Positions 48,881 to 58,308 are shown, counted from the stretch's first letter. The stretch is 64,000 nucleotides of DNA from Pseudomonadaceae bacterium (GCA_024236095.1 JACKLD010000012.1:372001-436000); one strand, 5' to 3'. Notes: generated by a model not told the origin, from the sequence alone. A program made the numbers and translations.

Positions 48881-49945
48881 TCACCCCACCAACCGCAACG
48901 TCACCCCCGCAACATCCTCCGCCATATACGGCACCGCCACACAGCCTTGCGGCGCCCGCTCGGCCTTCACCACCGCACTCCAACTGCCGTCACCCAGCAT
49001 GTTGTCTTCCAACAATGTCGCCTGCTCCAGCACCGCCCCGCGCTCGGCGTAAGGCACCTGAACCCACCACAATACGGGCCGCGCTTGCGCCCATGCCGAA
49101 GCAGCCCCCATCACCCCATGCCGCCGCGCCGCCAACGCCCGCCGCACATCGGCCACCACCGCCTGCGCCGTGGCCTCTTCCTCCACCACCTCGGCCTGCA
49201 AGGTCTGCGTGCCGAACCCACTCTCAATCTCAACAACCTGTCGCATAAACCCATGCTCCAACACATGCCCCGCCGGCACCGCCATCACCCCGGCCCGCAC
49301 CATGCCGTCGGCCAACACCACGCCATGCACGGGGCTGGCGCCAAACCGCCGCAATCCCGCCAGAAACGCCGCATCCACCATTTCCACACCCTGCCGCACC
49401 GCCTCACGGGGCACCATCCGGCAACCCATCGCATGCTGCACCGCCAGCCCCCGCAACACCGCCTGCTTGCCACCGGCATCCCCCATGTCAAAGCCTTCCA
49501 CCTCCAGCCGCGCCCGCGCGGTGTCGGCATCTTCGCCCCGCGCCAACATGCGGGAGAGCACCATGTTCGGTGCATCCGGAACCGCCAACGCTACCCGCCG
49601 CACCTGCCCCTCCGCCAGCCATCCGGCCAGCGGCTGCAACGGCCCCAGCGCCGCACCAAAGTAAAACCCCGTCCCTTGCCCCGCTGCCGCATTGGCCAAC
49701 GCCGCGCCATGAACCCCCACCAACAGCTCACTGGCGCTCACACATGGAACCCCTGCCGCCAACGCCCGCATCGCGGTGTCAAAGGCAGGCGCAAGCCCGC
49801 CGGTGGCTTCCACCACCACGCTGGCCGATACCCGTTCGTCATATGTTTTCGCCGCCAGCACCCGCACGCCAGCCTGTGAAAGAAGCCCGTAAACCCGCGC
49901 GGCCAAAGGCATGCCGCCCACCACCACCACCGGCTTGGCGCTCAT
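48881..49945 (-). CDS. Homoserine-dehydrogenase-like protein, divergent
   Basis: 354 residues. The pattern fits homoserine dehydrogenase (VVVEATGGLAPAFDTAMRALAAGVPCVSAS, FYFGAALGPLQPLAGWL, NMVLSRMLARGEDADTARARLEVEGFDMGDAGGKQAVLRGLAV), including the Asp and Lys near the catalytic site. However, the N-terminal Rossmann part is short (VVVVGGMPLAARVYGLL), the conserved SANK Lys appears as SASE, and the usual GTxN near NMVLSRM is altered (VPDAPNM). It may have changed substrate or lost activity. No other threonine-pathway gene is near. Confidence 0.6.
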   Translation of the reverse strand: MSAKPVVVVGGMPLAARVYGLLSQAGVRVLAAKTYDERVSASVVVEATGGLAPAFDTAMRALAAGVPCVSASELLVGVHGAALANAAAGQGTGFYFGAALGPLQPLAGWLAEGQVRRVALAVPDAPNMVLSRMLARGEDADTARARLEVEGFDMGDAGGKQAVLRGLAVQHAMGCRMVPREAVRQGVEMVDAAFLAGLRRFGASPVHGVVLADGMVRAGVMAVPAGHVLEHGFMRQVVEIESGFGTQTLQAEVVEEEATAQAVVADVRRALAARRHGVMGAASAWAQARPVLWWVQVPYAERGAVLEQATLLEDNMLGDGSWSAVVKAERAPQGCVAVPYMAEDVAGVTLRLVG

Positions 49946-50025
49946 AAATTGTAATGCGGTCACCTTGTCACGTATCATGCTGCCTGCTAGCCTGCCCGCA
50001 ACAATCGCAAAAGAAAAGCGCCGCC

Positions 50026-51750
50026 ATGCAAACCCCGCAAAATGACTTTGCCACCCTTGCCCAAAAGGCCACACAACAGCTGGCCGACCGCGCCGAAGCA
50101 GCCCAACCGTTCCTTGCCGCCATGGCCGCCACCTTGCAGGGCATGGCCCGCCACCCCCACCAACCGATGCAAGACGCCCTCACCCTCTACCAACAACACC
50201 TTGCCCTCGGCGCGGGCATGCTGGGTCATATGCTCGGCCAACCGTCCGAGCCCGTTGTCCAAGAAGCCAAAGGCGACCGCCGCTTCTCCCACCCGATGTG
50301 GCAACAACCGCCCTACAACGCGCTGAAACAAAGCTACCTGCTCACCAGCAATATGCTCACCAAAACGGTGGAAGACGCCGCCGCCAAACTCGATCCACAT
50401 ACCGCCGCCCAAGCCACCTTCTTCACCCGTTTGGTGGTCGAGGCCCTGTGCCCCGCCAACAACCCGGCCACCAACCCCGAAGCCCTTGCCACCGCGCTGG
50501 AAACCAACGGCCAAAGCCTCGTCCAAGGCCTTCAAAACTGGCTGACCGACCTGCAAAACGGCCGCATCAGCATGACCGATTACGATGCGTTCCAAGTCGG
50601 CAAAACCATCGCCACCACCCCCGGAAACGTGGTGTTCCAAAACCGCCTCATCCAACTCATCCAATACGCTCCGCAAACCGAGAAGGTGCACCCCATTCCC
50701 CTCATCATCTGCCCGCCATGGATCAACCGCTTCTACATTCTGGAACTCTCGCCCCACAACTCACTGGCGGGTTGGCTGGTGCAGCAGGGCTTCCAGGTGT
50801 TCATGATTTCATGGAAAAACCCCACCGAAGCCGAGGCCGACGTCACCTTCGAAGACTATTTGCAAGAAGGCTTCGTCGCCGCCAGCGACGCCGCCATGAG
50901 CATCACCGGCCAAAGCAAGGTCAACGCCATGGGCTACTGCATCGGCGGCGCCATGCTGGCCTGCGCCACCGCCATTCTCAATGCCAAAGGCGATGCCCGC
51001 GTCAACTCCGCCACCTTCCTCGCCACACTGACCGACTACGCCAACCCCGGCGAAGTCGGCATCTTCATCGATGAAGCCCAAGTCCAAAAGCTGGAACAAA
51101 AAATGGCCCAAAACGGCACCATGGACGGCCGCGACATGGCCGCCACCTGGTCGCACCTGCGCAGCACCGACCTTATTTGGAACTACGTCACCAACAACTA
51201 CCTGCTGGGCAAACAACCCGCCCCGTTCGACATCCTCTACTGGAACGACGATTCCACCCGCCTGCCCGCCGCCATGCACAGCTGGTACCTGCGCAACTTC
51301 TATCTGGAAAACAACATCGGCAAACCCGGCAAACTCACCCTGCTCGGCACGCCGCTGGATATCACCAACCTCACCCAACCCCTCTACATGATGGCGGGTG
51401 CCACCGACCACATCACCCCGTGGGAAAGCTGCTATGCCCCCTTCGCCCGCATGAAGAGCCCGTCCAAACGCTTCATCCTCAGCACTTCCGGCCATGTGGC
51501 GGGGGTGGTCAACCCGCCGACGCCCGAAGGCAAACCGGTCAAAAAACAACTCCTCGCAGGCGAGGCCACCGCCCCCACCGGCAAAACATGGCAAGCTACC
51601 GCGCAAACCGTCCCCGACAGCTGGTGGCCCGACTACGCCGCATGGCTGAAACCTCTCGCGGGCGACCCCGTCAAAGCCCCCGTCAAACTTGGCAATGCCA
51701 CCTACAAACCCCTGCAACCCGCCCCCGGAAACTACGTGCTGGAGCAGTAG
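50026..51750 (+). CDS. phaC: Class I poly(3-hydroxyalkanoate) synthase PhaC
   Basis: 574 residues. Lipase-like box MGYCIGGAM with catalytic Cys305, Asp in AGATDHITPW and His in STSGHVAGVVNPP. ICPPWINRFYILELSPHNSLAGWLVQQGFQVFMISWKNP is the family core. It polymerises (R)-3-hydroxyacyl-CoA into storage granules. Length and Cys context fit class I (single subunit). No phaA, phaB or phasin gene nearby. The last 40 bp and stop are part of a 56-bp tandem duplication. Confidence 0.95.
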   Translation: MQTPQNDFATLAQKATQQLADRAEAAQPFLAAMAATLQGMARHPHQPMQDALTLYQQHLALGAGMLGHMLGQPSEPVVQEAKGDRRFSHPMWQQPPYNALKQSYLLTSNMLTKTVEDAAAKLDPHTAAQATFFTRLVVEALCPANNPATNPEALATALETNGQSLVQGLQNWLTDLQNGRISMTDYDAFQVGKTIATTPGNVVFQNRLIQLIQYAPQTEKVHPIPLIICPPWINRFYILELSPHNSLAGWLVQQGFQVFMISWKNPTEAEADVTFEDYLQEGFVAASDAAMSITGQSKVNAMGYCIGGAMLACATAILNAKGDARVNSATFLATLTDYANPGEVGIFIDEAQVQKLEQKMAQNGTMDGRDMAATWSHLRSTDLIWNYVTNNYLLGKQPAPFDILYWNDDSTRLPAAMHSWYLRNFYLENNIGKPGKLTLLGTPLDITNLTQPLYMMAGATDHITPWESCYAPFARMKSPSKRFILSTSGHVAGVVNPPTPEGKPVKKQLLAGEATAPTGKTWQATAQTVPDSWWPDYAAWLKPLAGDPVKAPVKLGNATYKPLQPAPGNYVLEQ

Positions 51751-51822
51751 CCGTCAGCGTTCAAAACCTGCAACCCGCCCCCGGAAACTACGTGCTGGAG
51801 CAGTAGCCGTCAGCGTTCAAAA
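51711..51822. repeat. Tandem duplication of 56 bp at the phaC end
   Basis: Two exact copies, 51711-51766 and 51767-51822, each holding the last 13 phaC codons, its TAG stop and, on the other strand, the final codons of the convergent ligase-like gene. Only the first copy is phaC and only the second ends the convergent gene. Confidence 0.92.
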
Positions 51823-52874
51823 TCCGCCAGTGACTTCGGCAACGGCATACCGCGCGCGCGCATCCCTTCTGCAGTCGCTTTTCGGTAACGCCACATGGCA
51901 CGGCCAGCCAACCGATACAGAATTTCTTTGTCACGGTGCCCAAACATGGAGATGGCCGTTTCAATATCCTTCTCTCCCTCACTGCCGCCATGCCGTGCCA
52001 TTTCGACACATTGCGCAAGCTCTTGCCGAACCCCCAGCTGCGCGCCTTCATGAGACAGATCATCAACCAGCCGCGCCATAACTTCAGCGTAGGGAACACC
52101 TCTCTTTCCTCCGTACTGCACACGGGCGGCACGGCCACTCATCCGCACGGCCAGCATGTTGGCTTCTGCTTCGGCATCGTTGTCCAACCAGTCAAAGGTA
52201 TAGGCCGACTGCTCCTTCCGCCAACGCCACACCAAACACTGGAACAATGCCATCCCTGCCTTGATTCGTTCGACATCGGCCTGAACATCCGGGCTGCGCA
52301 ACTCCAACCTAAGCTTGGGCTCCCCCTCCAACGGACGAACCCGCGCCAACGGCGCAACATGCCGCTGGACCAACGCGGAAGATACTTCCATCCGACTGGT
52401 AAACGCCGAGTTGAAACTCAACGGAATCCACAAAAACGCATGCCGTGCCAACACCCCCCCAAGCTCGGCAATATCCGGGCTTCTGGCAGCATCCACCGCA
52501 TTGTAATGGTGCCCATGGAATCCCGTATAAACCCCGTCTTCCAATTCCGGCACCGAGCTCCAGACAAACGGCTGAACCTTATCCCATGTAGGGTCAAGCT
52601 CGTTGGCAAAATCAAGGATATTTCCCCTAAGTTGCAAAAGGTTACGCACAACCCCCTCCGCATCGGGGTGCCCGGCAGTCTGCATCTCAAACCCATGTTC
52701 TTCGACACTGATGCGCCCCTCTGCCGTCCCATGCTTGTGGCAAAACGCCGCAAAAGTTTCAGGCTCAACCAAAAAAGGCTCCAACCGCGACGACGTAAGC
52801 CGCACTTCTTCCTCAATGCCCAAAAAGGGCGGCTCCGGCAAGCGTATCCTCGGTGGCGCAGCCATTTTGCTCAT
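51810..52874 (-). CDS. GCS2-like carboxylate-amine ligase (putative)
   Basis: 354 residues. FLGIEEEVRLTSSR near the N-terminus is the G-x-E-x-E-F metal motif of glutamate-cysteine ligase GCS2/YbdK. EEHGFEMQTAGHPDAEGVVRNLLQLRGNILDFANEL and LRLELRSPDVQADVERIKAGMALFQCLVW fit later family segments (E-x-E-x-x-T; EhR). A typical HVHVG is GFHGHHYNAVD here. It would couple ATP to join a carboxylate with an amine; the substrate is unknown. Convergent with phaC. Its 3' end is inside a tandem duplication. Confidence 0.55.
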   Translation of the reverse strand: MSKMAAPPRIRLPEPPFLGIEEEVRLTSSRLEPFLVEPETFAAFCHKHGTAEGRISVEEHGFEMQTAGHPDAEGVVRNLLQLRGNILDFANELDPTWDKVQPFVWSSVPELEDGVYTGFHGHHYNAVDAARSPDIAELGGVLARHAFLWIPLSFNSAFTSRMEVSSALVQRHVAPLARVRPLEGEPKLRLELRSPDVQADVERIKAGMALFQCLVWRWRKEQSAYTFDWLDNDAEAEANMLAVRMSGRAARVQYGGKRGVPYAEVMARLVDDLSHEGAQLGVRQELAQCVEMARHGGSEGEKDIETAISMFGHRDKEILYRLAGRAMWRYRKATAEGMRARGMPLPKSLADFER

Positions 52875-52932
52875 ACCCGTTCAAATGGGTACGACATCCT
52901 GAAAAATCAACTCACCCAAAATGGAGGGGGGG

Positions 52933-53060
52933 GTAAGAGGGCGCAGCCCCCTTACGCCGCAGGCGTCATGCCCGCGCAGGCGGGTATCCACGTTACAAAC
53001 CACGCCGCAGGCGTATCATCTTTCGAACATACCAACATCGAACATTCGAACATCTATTTC
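52933..53060. repeat. Composite dispersed repeat before lpxC end
   Basis: AGAGGGCGCAGCCCCCTTAC hairpin, GCAGGCGTCATGCCCGCGCA with GGCGGGTATCCACG, ACGCCGCAGGCGT, then TCGAACATACCAACATCGAA and ATTCGAACATCTATTT, abutting the lpxC stop. Confidence 0.85.
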
Positions 53061-53064
53061 CTTG

Positions 53065-53910
53065 TCACTCCGCTATCTTCCGCAACAACACATTGTTCAC
53101 GGTATGCCCCGGCTGCACCGCATCCACCCGCGCCCACACAGGCAACCCCGCCATGTACAGGTCGCCCAGCAAGTCCAATACCTTATGACGCACCGGCTCA
53201 TCCTCAAAGCGCAACCCTTCGGCGTTCAGCACCGTGCCGTCATCGCCAAACACAACGGCGTTATCCAAACTTCCGCCTTTAATCAGCCCGGCCTTGCGCG
53301 CCGCCGCAACCTGACTTTCCAACACGAACGTCCGCGCAGGGGCAATCTCGGCCCGAAAGGTCGCCTCATCCACAAACCCCGCCCACCGCTGACGTCCCAC
53401 CAAGGCGTGGGCAAAGTCAATCGTCACATCTGCCGTCAACCCGGCTTCATCAGCATGGGTGGCCACCGACTGCTTGTCACCGTCTTCCACGCGCGCGGCC
53501 TCTTCACCCATCTTCAACCATGTCCTCGAGGCTGCCAACGACACCCGACCTGCCCGGTCAATCGCCTCCACCCACGGCAAGGCACTGCCATCCACAATCG
53601 GCACCTCCGGCCCTTCAATCTCCACCAGCGCATTGTCCACCCCAAGCCCGTGCAACGCCGCCAACAGGTGCTCCACGGTAGAAAGCGTCACCCCGTGCCC
53701 GTTCTCCAACAACGTGCATAACGGGCTGGCCTTCACCATCTCCGGACGCAAATGAAACACCCCGTCCGCTACATCCGTCCGCACCAACGTGATGCCTTCA
53801 TCGGCCATCGCGGGCTTCAGCACCACCCGCGCCTCCATGCCACTGTGCAGGCCAACCCCGGCCACCTCGACCTTGCCGGCCAATGTCTGTTGTTTAAAAA
53901 CTGTATTCAT
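53065..53910 (-). CDS. lpxC: UDP-3-O-acyl-N-acetylglucosamine deacetylase LpxC
   Basis: 281 residues. Zn ligands in STVEHLLAALHGLGVDNALVEIEGPEVPIVDGS (His) and VRHKVLDLLGDL (His, Asp); catalytic His in PGHTVNNVLL. It commits UDP-acyl-GlcNAc to lipid A. Slightly shorter than E. coli LpxC (305). First of the minus-strand wall genes downstream of ftsZ; a convergent/divergent small gene lies between them. Confidence 0.95.
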   Translation of the reverse strand: MNTVFKQQTLAGKVEVAGVGLHSGMEARVVLKPAMADEGITLVRTDVADGVFHLRPEMVKASPLCTLLENGHGVTLSTVEHLLAALHGLGVDNALVEIEGPEVPIVDGSALPWVEAIDRAGRVSLAASRTWLKMGEEAARVEDGDKQSVATHADEAGLTADVTIDFAHALVGRQRWAGFVDEATFRAEIAPARTFVLESQVAAARKAGLIKGGSLDNAVVFGDDGTVLNAEGLRFEDEPVRHKVLDLLGDLYMAGLPVWARVDAVQPGHTVNNVLLRKIAE

Positions 53911-53944
53911 GTTAAATCCTTAATCCTTAGGAAAGATAACCCCG

Positions 53945-54430
53945 ATGTCGCAGAATACCACAGCTTTGATGGGAACAGTCAACGCCACTTTGCAAGCTTT
54001 CGCACCACCTCTGGCCACCACCTTGCCCGAGCCCGACCGCTACCTCCGCTATCTCTGGGCCTTCGCCCCCCACTTCAAACTTTCCCTCCCCGATAAAAGC
54101 ATCTGGCCCATGCCGGTCTATACTTCTCACATCGCCATGCGCGAATACCGCCTCTGGCTTGCCGGCATCAAAAGCACCGGCGTAGAGATCGACCCCCAAG
54201 GCTATCCCGAAGGCGTCGAAATCGTAAATGTTCCGACAACCGATGGCATCAGCAAATACATCCTCCGAGGCCCCCGCCAACAACAAACCCGCAGCACTCT
54301 CCCGCTCCACTGGCGCGAACGCAACGACAAGAGCCTTCCTGCCAAAACCGGTAAACTTCACCTCGTCCGCACGCCCGATGCATGGCTCGCCCATCACCTT
54401 GTCTTCACCGATACACCGGCAGCCCGCTAA
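53945..54430 (+). CDS. Hypothetical protein (161 aa) between lpxC and ftsZ
   Basis: Not recognised. AGGAAAG lies 10 bases before the ATG. The protein is soluble with a mixed pattern (RYLRYLWAFAPHFKLSLPDKSIW, REYRLWLAGIKSTG). It runs against the direction of the dcw genes, is divergent from lpxC with 34 bp between the starts, and ends before a bidirectional terminator. A minus-strand frame over the same interval is a shadow. Confidence 0.6.
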   Translation: MSQNTTALMGTVNATLQAFAPPLATTLPEPDRYLRYLWAFAPHFKLSLPDKSIWPMPVYTSHIAMREYRLWLAGIKSTGVEIDPQGYPEGVEIVNVPTTDGISKYILRGPRQQQTRSTLPLHWRERNDKSLPAKTGKLHLVRTPDAWLAHHLVFTDTPAAR

Positions 54431-54436
54431 GCCAAA

Positions 54437-54502
54437 AGCGTCATTCCCGCGAGCCGAAGCGTAGCGGAGACCAATACAACGCGTAAAGCGGGAATCCAGT
54501 TC
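54437..54502. repeat. Long interrupted palindromic repeat
   Basis: GTCATTCCCGCGAGCCGAAG and GTAAAGCGGGAATCCAG flank a GTAGCGGAGACC centre: a GTCATTCCCGC ... GCGGGAATCC inverted pair. Related to the murB insertion at 61560-61596. Confidence 0.7.
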
Positions 54503-54547
54503 TGAATATCCGAATCCCCACCTTCGCGGGGATAACCTCTGCCAACC

Positions 54548-54580
54548 AAAAAAGAGCGCCCTCCGGGCGCTCTTTTTTGG
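54548..54580. terminator. Bidirectional terminator between the 53945 gene and ftsZ
   Basis: AAAAAAGAGCGCCC TCC GGGCGCTCTTTTTT: a long perfect stem with A/T runs on both sides, 9 bp after the ftsZ stop. Confidence 0.93.
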
Positions 54581-54589
54581 GGCCATCGT

Positions 54590-55765
54590 TCAATTCGCCT
54601 GACGCCGCAAGAACGCAGGAATCTCCAAGTCATCCCACATCGAGGATTCCTTGCGGGTTTCTTCCTCGCGCTCGGCCTTGGCTTTGGCGGCAGTGGCAAA
54701 GTCGCGTACTTCCGCCTTGGGCTCTTCCATCATCGGCGGAGCTTCCACTTTGGCTTTCACGTTGGCAAGGCTCACTTGCGCGGCCGCCTTCTTGGCCACC
54801 GGGGCACCCAAACCGGTTGCCACCACGCTTACACGGATTTTGCCGGTCATTTCCTTCTCATACGCGGTCCCGAAGATGATGTTGGCATCCGGGTCAACCT
54901 CTTCACGGATACGGTTGGCGGCCTCGTCCACTTCATACAACGTCAGGTCTTCGCCGCCGGTCACATTGATGAGGACCCCACGGGCGCCCTGCATGGAAAT
55001 CCCGTCCAGCAGCGGGCTGGAAATCGCCATTTCGGCGGCCATGATGGCACGCTGTTCGCCTTCGGCTTCACCGGTGCCCATCATCGCTTGGCCCATTTCG
55101 CTCATCACGGTTTTCACGTCGTTGAAGTCGAGGTTGATCAAACCGGTGTCCAACATCAAATCGGTCACGCCACGCACACCTTGGTACAGCACGTTATCGG
55201 CCATTTTGAAGGCTTCCTGCAAGGTGGTGCGCTCGGTGGCGATGCGGAACAGGTTTTGGTTCGGGATCACAATCACGGTGTCGGCCACCGCTTTCAATTC
55301 TTCAATGCCGGTTTCAGCCTGACGCATCCGCCGCGCACCTTCAAAGGTGAACGGCTTGGTCACCACCGCCACAGTCAAAATGCCCAATTCGCGGGCCGCC
55401 CGCGCAATCACCGGCGTGGCGCCGGTACCGGTGCCGCCACCCATGCCGCAGGTCAAAAACACCATGTGGCTGCCGCGCAAAACCTCGCAAATGTCGTCGT
55501 AGCTTTCTTCCGCCGCCGCCGCGCCCACATCGGGGTTGGCGCCTGCGCCCAAACCTTCGGTCAACTGCTTGCCAAGCTGAATCTTCACCTCGGCCGGATG
55601 CTGCATCAACACCTGCAAATCTGTGTTGGCCACCGCAAAGGTCGCGCCTTGCAGGCTGCCCGAAATCATGTTTTCCACCGCGTTGCCGCCGCCGCCGCCG
55701 CAGCCGATCACCATGATACGGGGTTGATGAACGGTTTCCTTGGCCATTTGGATTGCGAGTGACAT
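54590..55765 (-). CDS. ftsZ: Cell division protein FtsZ
   Basis: 391 residues. GTP-binding [13 protein letters not shown], the tubulin T4 motif [14 protein letters not shown]5 and T7 region ([22 protein letters not shown]) and the C-terminal peptide [14 protein letters not shown] that binds FtsA/ZipA-type partners. It forms the division ring. The linker before the tail is short (about 50 residues). Start at 55765 (MSLAIQMAK); a possible later start is at MAKETVHQP. Bidirectional terminator downstream, so lpxC has its own transcript. Confidence 0.97.
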   Translation of the reverse strand: MSLAIQMAKETVHQPRIMVIGCGGGGGNAVENMISGSLQGATFAVANTDLQVLMQHPAEVKIQLGKQLTEGLGAGANPDVGAAAAEESYDDICEVLRGSHMVFLTCGMGGGTGTGATPVIARAARELGILTVAVVTKPFTFEGARRMRQAETGIEELKAVADTVIVIPNQNLFRIATERTTLQEAFKMADNVLYQGVRGVTDLMLDTGLINLDFNDVKTVMSEMGQAMMGTGEAEGEQRAIMAAEMAISSPLLDGISMQGARGVLINVTGGEDLTLYEVDEAANRIREEVDPDANIIFGTAYEKEMTGKIRVSVVATGLGAPVAKKAAAQVSLANVKAKVEAPPMMEEPKAEVRDFATAAKAKAEREEETRKESSMWDDLEIPAFLRRQAN

Positions 55766-55959
55766 CCTGTCCCCCTTTTCATGTTGCGGTTGGTCTGGCT
55801 GGGTGAGCCTTTCCCCAACAGTACACGCGCGCGACCACCCCCGCCAACACCTGCTGCCCGCTTTCCCCGCACTTCACCACACCATTCTGCCTAGGGGTGT
55901 GGCACAAGCGCCCCGCCCAGAGCATTGACAACAACCTCCCGCCTCCCCATATCCTTGCC

Positions 55960-57045
55960 ATGTCATCCACGCTTCTTGCCCCCACAACCCTGCTCCTCCT
56001 CGATCTGCCGCAAGAAGGCAGCCATTTTCACGCCCTCGGCATAGTCAAACACCACCCTACCATTCCCGACGACAAGAAAGTCCGCACCACCCCACTCATT
56101 GCGCTGGAAACCCTCGGTGCCGGAACTTACACGCCCGTCACCTCCAACTGGAAGGGCGGGCAAACCACCTTTCCTCCACTCCGCATCATGGGAATCACCC
56201 GCGAAGAGCGCACCCAGCTCCTCCGCATCACAGGCAAAGCCCTTGTTGAGAGCACCATCACCGAACTCCCCGACGAAGTCTCCTCCACCATCGTCCAATT
56301 CACCTCCCAAACCGGCACCGTGTATGTGCCGGAAGAAGTCTACACCCTCTATTGCCAACTCGGCGGAGACCTCCCTTTTACCCCCGACAAATTCCGCGCC
56401 CTCCTTAAACCCAAAAGATCCTCTGAAGCCAAGTTCAATATGGGCTTTCCTAGCTTTTCTGATGAGCCCCAACAAGAAGAACTCTTTCAACGCAACCATA
56501 GAGACCAAACCATCGCAAAACCTCACAAAAACGTACCCCAACCGCCGCACGGCGCATGCCCCCGAAAGAATTACACACCTCCCCCCATTGAACCTCAACC
56601 CTCCCACGCTCCTACAATGGAACAACGGCAAAAACACACCACCAACACCGAGCCCGAACTCTCAAAAGAGCTGAAAGAGGCTATCCAAATGTTCGAGAAC
56701 CTTGTGGAGGAAGCTCAAAAAGCCCCCATTTACAAAAAAAAGCCACCAACTTTATTTCTGGTTCTTTCACCGAAACATCTTATCGAACAAGCTCTCACCG
56801 CTCCCTCCGAACACCGTGATGACAACTTCAACGCAAAACTGCGCACACAAACCCGTGCTTTCCACAAAGCCGCCGATGCCATCCGCAAGGAGATCGACGC
56901 CACACCAGACAGAAAACTACCCACCAGCTTCAAAATGTACCTGAAAGACCCCGCCGACCTCTCCCTCCAACCCCAAAGAGACCTCACTCAGCAAATGAAA
57001 GCGCAACCCCGCCCAAGAAAAGAGAGTGGTATGCGTTATCGGTAA
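55960..57045 (+). CDS. Hypothetical protein on the opposite strand between ftsZ and ftsA
   Basis: 361 residues, not recognised. The N-terminal half (about 1-160) looks folded (LLLLDLPQEGSHFHALGIVKHHPTIPDDK, TGTVYVPEEVYTLYCQLGGDLPF). Then comes a proline/lysine-rich low-complexity linker, and a helical C-terminal part (LSKELKEAIQMFENLVEEAQK; RTQTRAFHKAADAIRKEIDA). TTGACA at 55925-55930 could be its -35. Convergent with ftsA by 19 bp. It breaks the ftsA-ftsZ adjacency almost universal in bacteria. Confidence 0.65.
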   Translation: MSSTLLAPTTLLLLDLPQEGSHFHALGIVKHHPTIPDDKKVRTTPLIALETLGAGTYTPVTSNWKGGQTTFPPLRIMGITREERTQLLRITGKALVESTITELPDEVSSTIVQFTSQTGTVYVPEEVYTLYCQLGGDLPFTPDKFRALLKPKRSSEAKFNMGFPSFSDEPQQEELFQRNHRDQTIAKPHKNVPQPPHGACPRKNYTPPPIEPQPSHAPTMEQRQKHTTNTEPELSKELKEAIQMFENLVEEAQKAPIYKKKPPTLFLVLSPKHLIEQALTAPSEHRDDNFNAKLRTQTRAFHKAADAIRKEIDATPDRKLPTSFKMYLKDPADLSLQPQRDLTQQMKAQPRPRKESGMRYR

Positions 57046-57063
57046 ACGCCCGAAACCTCCTCC

Positions 57064-58308
57064 CTACACCCCAAACCGCAACATCTTCCCAAGCCCGCTC
57101 ACCCATGCGCCCACTTTGCTCGGTGCTTTCACCCGGCCGGCCTGCGCCACCTGACGCGCACCGTACATCAACAGGCCCACGGCGGTGGCAAACTGTGGCG
57201 CACCGGAAAGATCGGTCAACCCCTGCACCCCCGCAGGCCGCGCCACCCGCACGCTCTTGTCCAACACCACTTCGGCAAGCTGGCGGATACCGGTCAACTG
57301 GCTGCCCCCACCGGTCAACACCACCCGCCGCCCGATGGCACCTTCAAAACCACTCTTTTCAATCGCATCCCGCACATATTCCAGCATTTCCTCGCAACGG
57401 GGCTGGATAATGCCCGCCAGTGCGCTTTTGGTGATATGCACCGCCTCGCTAGCACTGTCTTCGCCCACGCTGGGCACCTGAATGTCATCGTCACTCACAA
57501 TCGTGCTGGCCATCGCACAGCCGTGTAACACTTTAATCCGCTCCGCCGCCGCCAACGGAGTGGAAAGCCCCCGTGCAATGTCGGCGGTAATGTGCTGCCC
57601 GCCCACCGGGATCACACTGGTGTGCACCAACGCCCCTTCGGCGTAAATCGCGATGTCGCAGGTGCCGCCACCAATATCCACCATCGCCACGCCCAGCTCA
57701 CGCTCGTCGGGCACCAGGCAGGCCAACGCGCTGGCATAGGGCTGCACCACAATGTCCTGAACTTCCAGATTGGCCCGCTCCACACAGCGCACCACGTTCC
57801 TGATGGCGCTGGTCGCGGCGGAAATGATATGCACATCCGCCTCCAAGCGGCTGCCGGTCATGCCGCGCGGGTCACGGATATCGCTCTGGTTGTCCAGCAC
57901 GTACTTGGTGGCCTGCGCATGGACAATCTGGCGGTCACCGTCAATCTGCCGCGCCCGCGCCACGTCAATCACCTTGAAGATGTCCGCGTCGGTAATGTCA
58001 TGGTTGGCGTTCAGCACCACCAAGCCGTCGGTCATGTGGCTCCGCAAGTGAATCCCGCCCAAACTCACCATCACACCACTCAGTTCCACGCCCGCCATAT
58101 CTTCTGCCGCGTGCACCGCCTCGCGGATGGCACTTTCGGTGCGGTCCATATCCACAATCATCCCGCGCTTCAACCCGGCACTCACGTGCTGGCCGTAGCC
58201 CAGCACATGCGGGTTGTAAAACTCATCGAGCTCGGCGATGAAACACGCCACCTTGCTGCTGCCAATATCCAACCCGGCGATGATGCGGTTGCGGCTGCGG
58301 TTCACCAT
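57064..58308 (-). CDS. ftsA: Cell division protein FtsA
   Basis: 414 residues, actin-like ATPase. IIAGLDIGSSKVACFIAEL (phosphate 1), VAMVDIGGGTCDIAIYAEG (phosphate 2), RRVVLTGGGSQLTGIRQLAE (adenosine). The C-terminal VGAWVSGLGKMLRFGV is the amphipathic membrane-anchoring helix. It tethers FtsZ to the membrane. Starts 5 bp after the ftsQ stop. Confidence 0.96.
   Translation of the reverse strand: MVNRSRNRIIAGLDIGSSKVACFIAELDEFYNPHVLGYGQHVSAGLKRGMIVDMDRTESAIREAVHAAEDMAGVELSGVMVSLGGIHLRSHMTDGLVVLNANHDITDADIFKVIDVARARQIDGDRQIVHAQATKYVLDNQSDIRDPRGMTGSRLEADVHIISAATSAIRNVVRCVERANLEVQDIVVQPYASALACLVPDERELGVAMVDIGGGTCDIAIYAEGALVHTSVIPVGGQHITADIARGLSTPLAAAERIKVLHGCAMASTIVSDDDIQVPSVGEDSASEAVHITKSALAGIIQPRCEEMLEYVRDAIEKSGFEGAIGRRVVLTGGGSQLTGIRQLAEVVLDKSVRVARPAGVQGLTDLSGAPQFATAVGLLMYGARQVAQAGRVKAPSKVGAWVSGLGKMLRFGV

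Noticed and set aside
53927..54586. 219-codon minus-strand ORF between lpxC and ftsZ
   Set aside because: It runs through a palindromic repeat and the bidirectional terminator; the plus-strand ORF at 53945 has better protein character and a ribosome-binding site.
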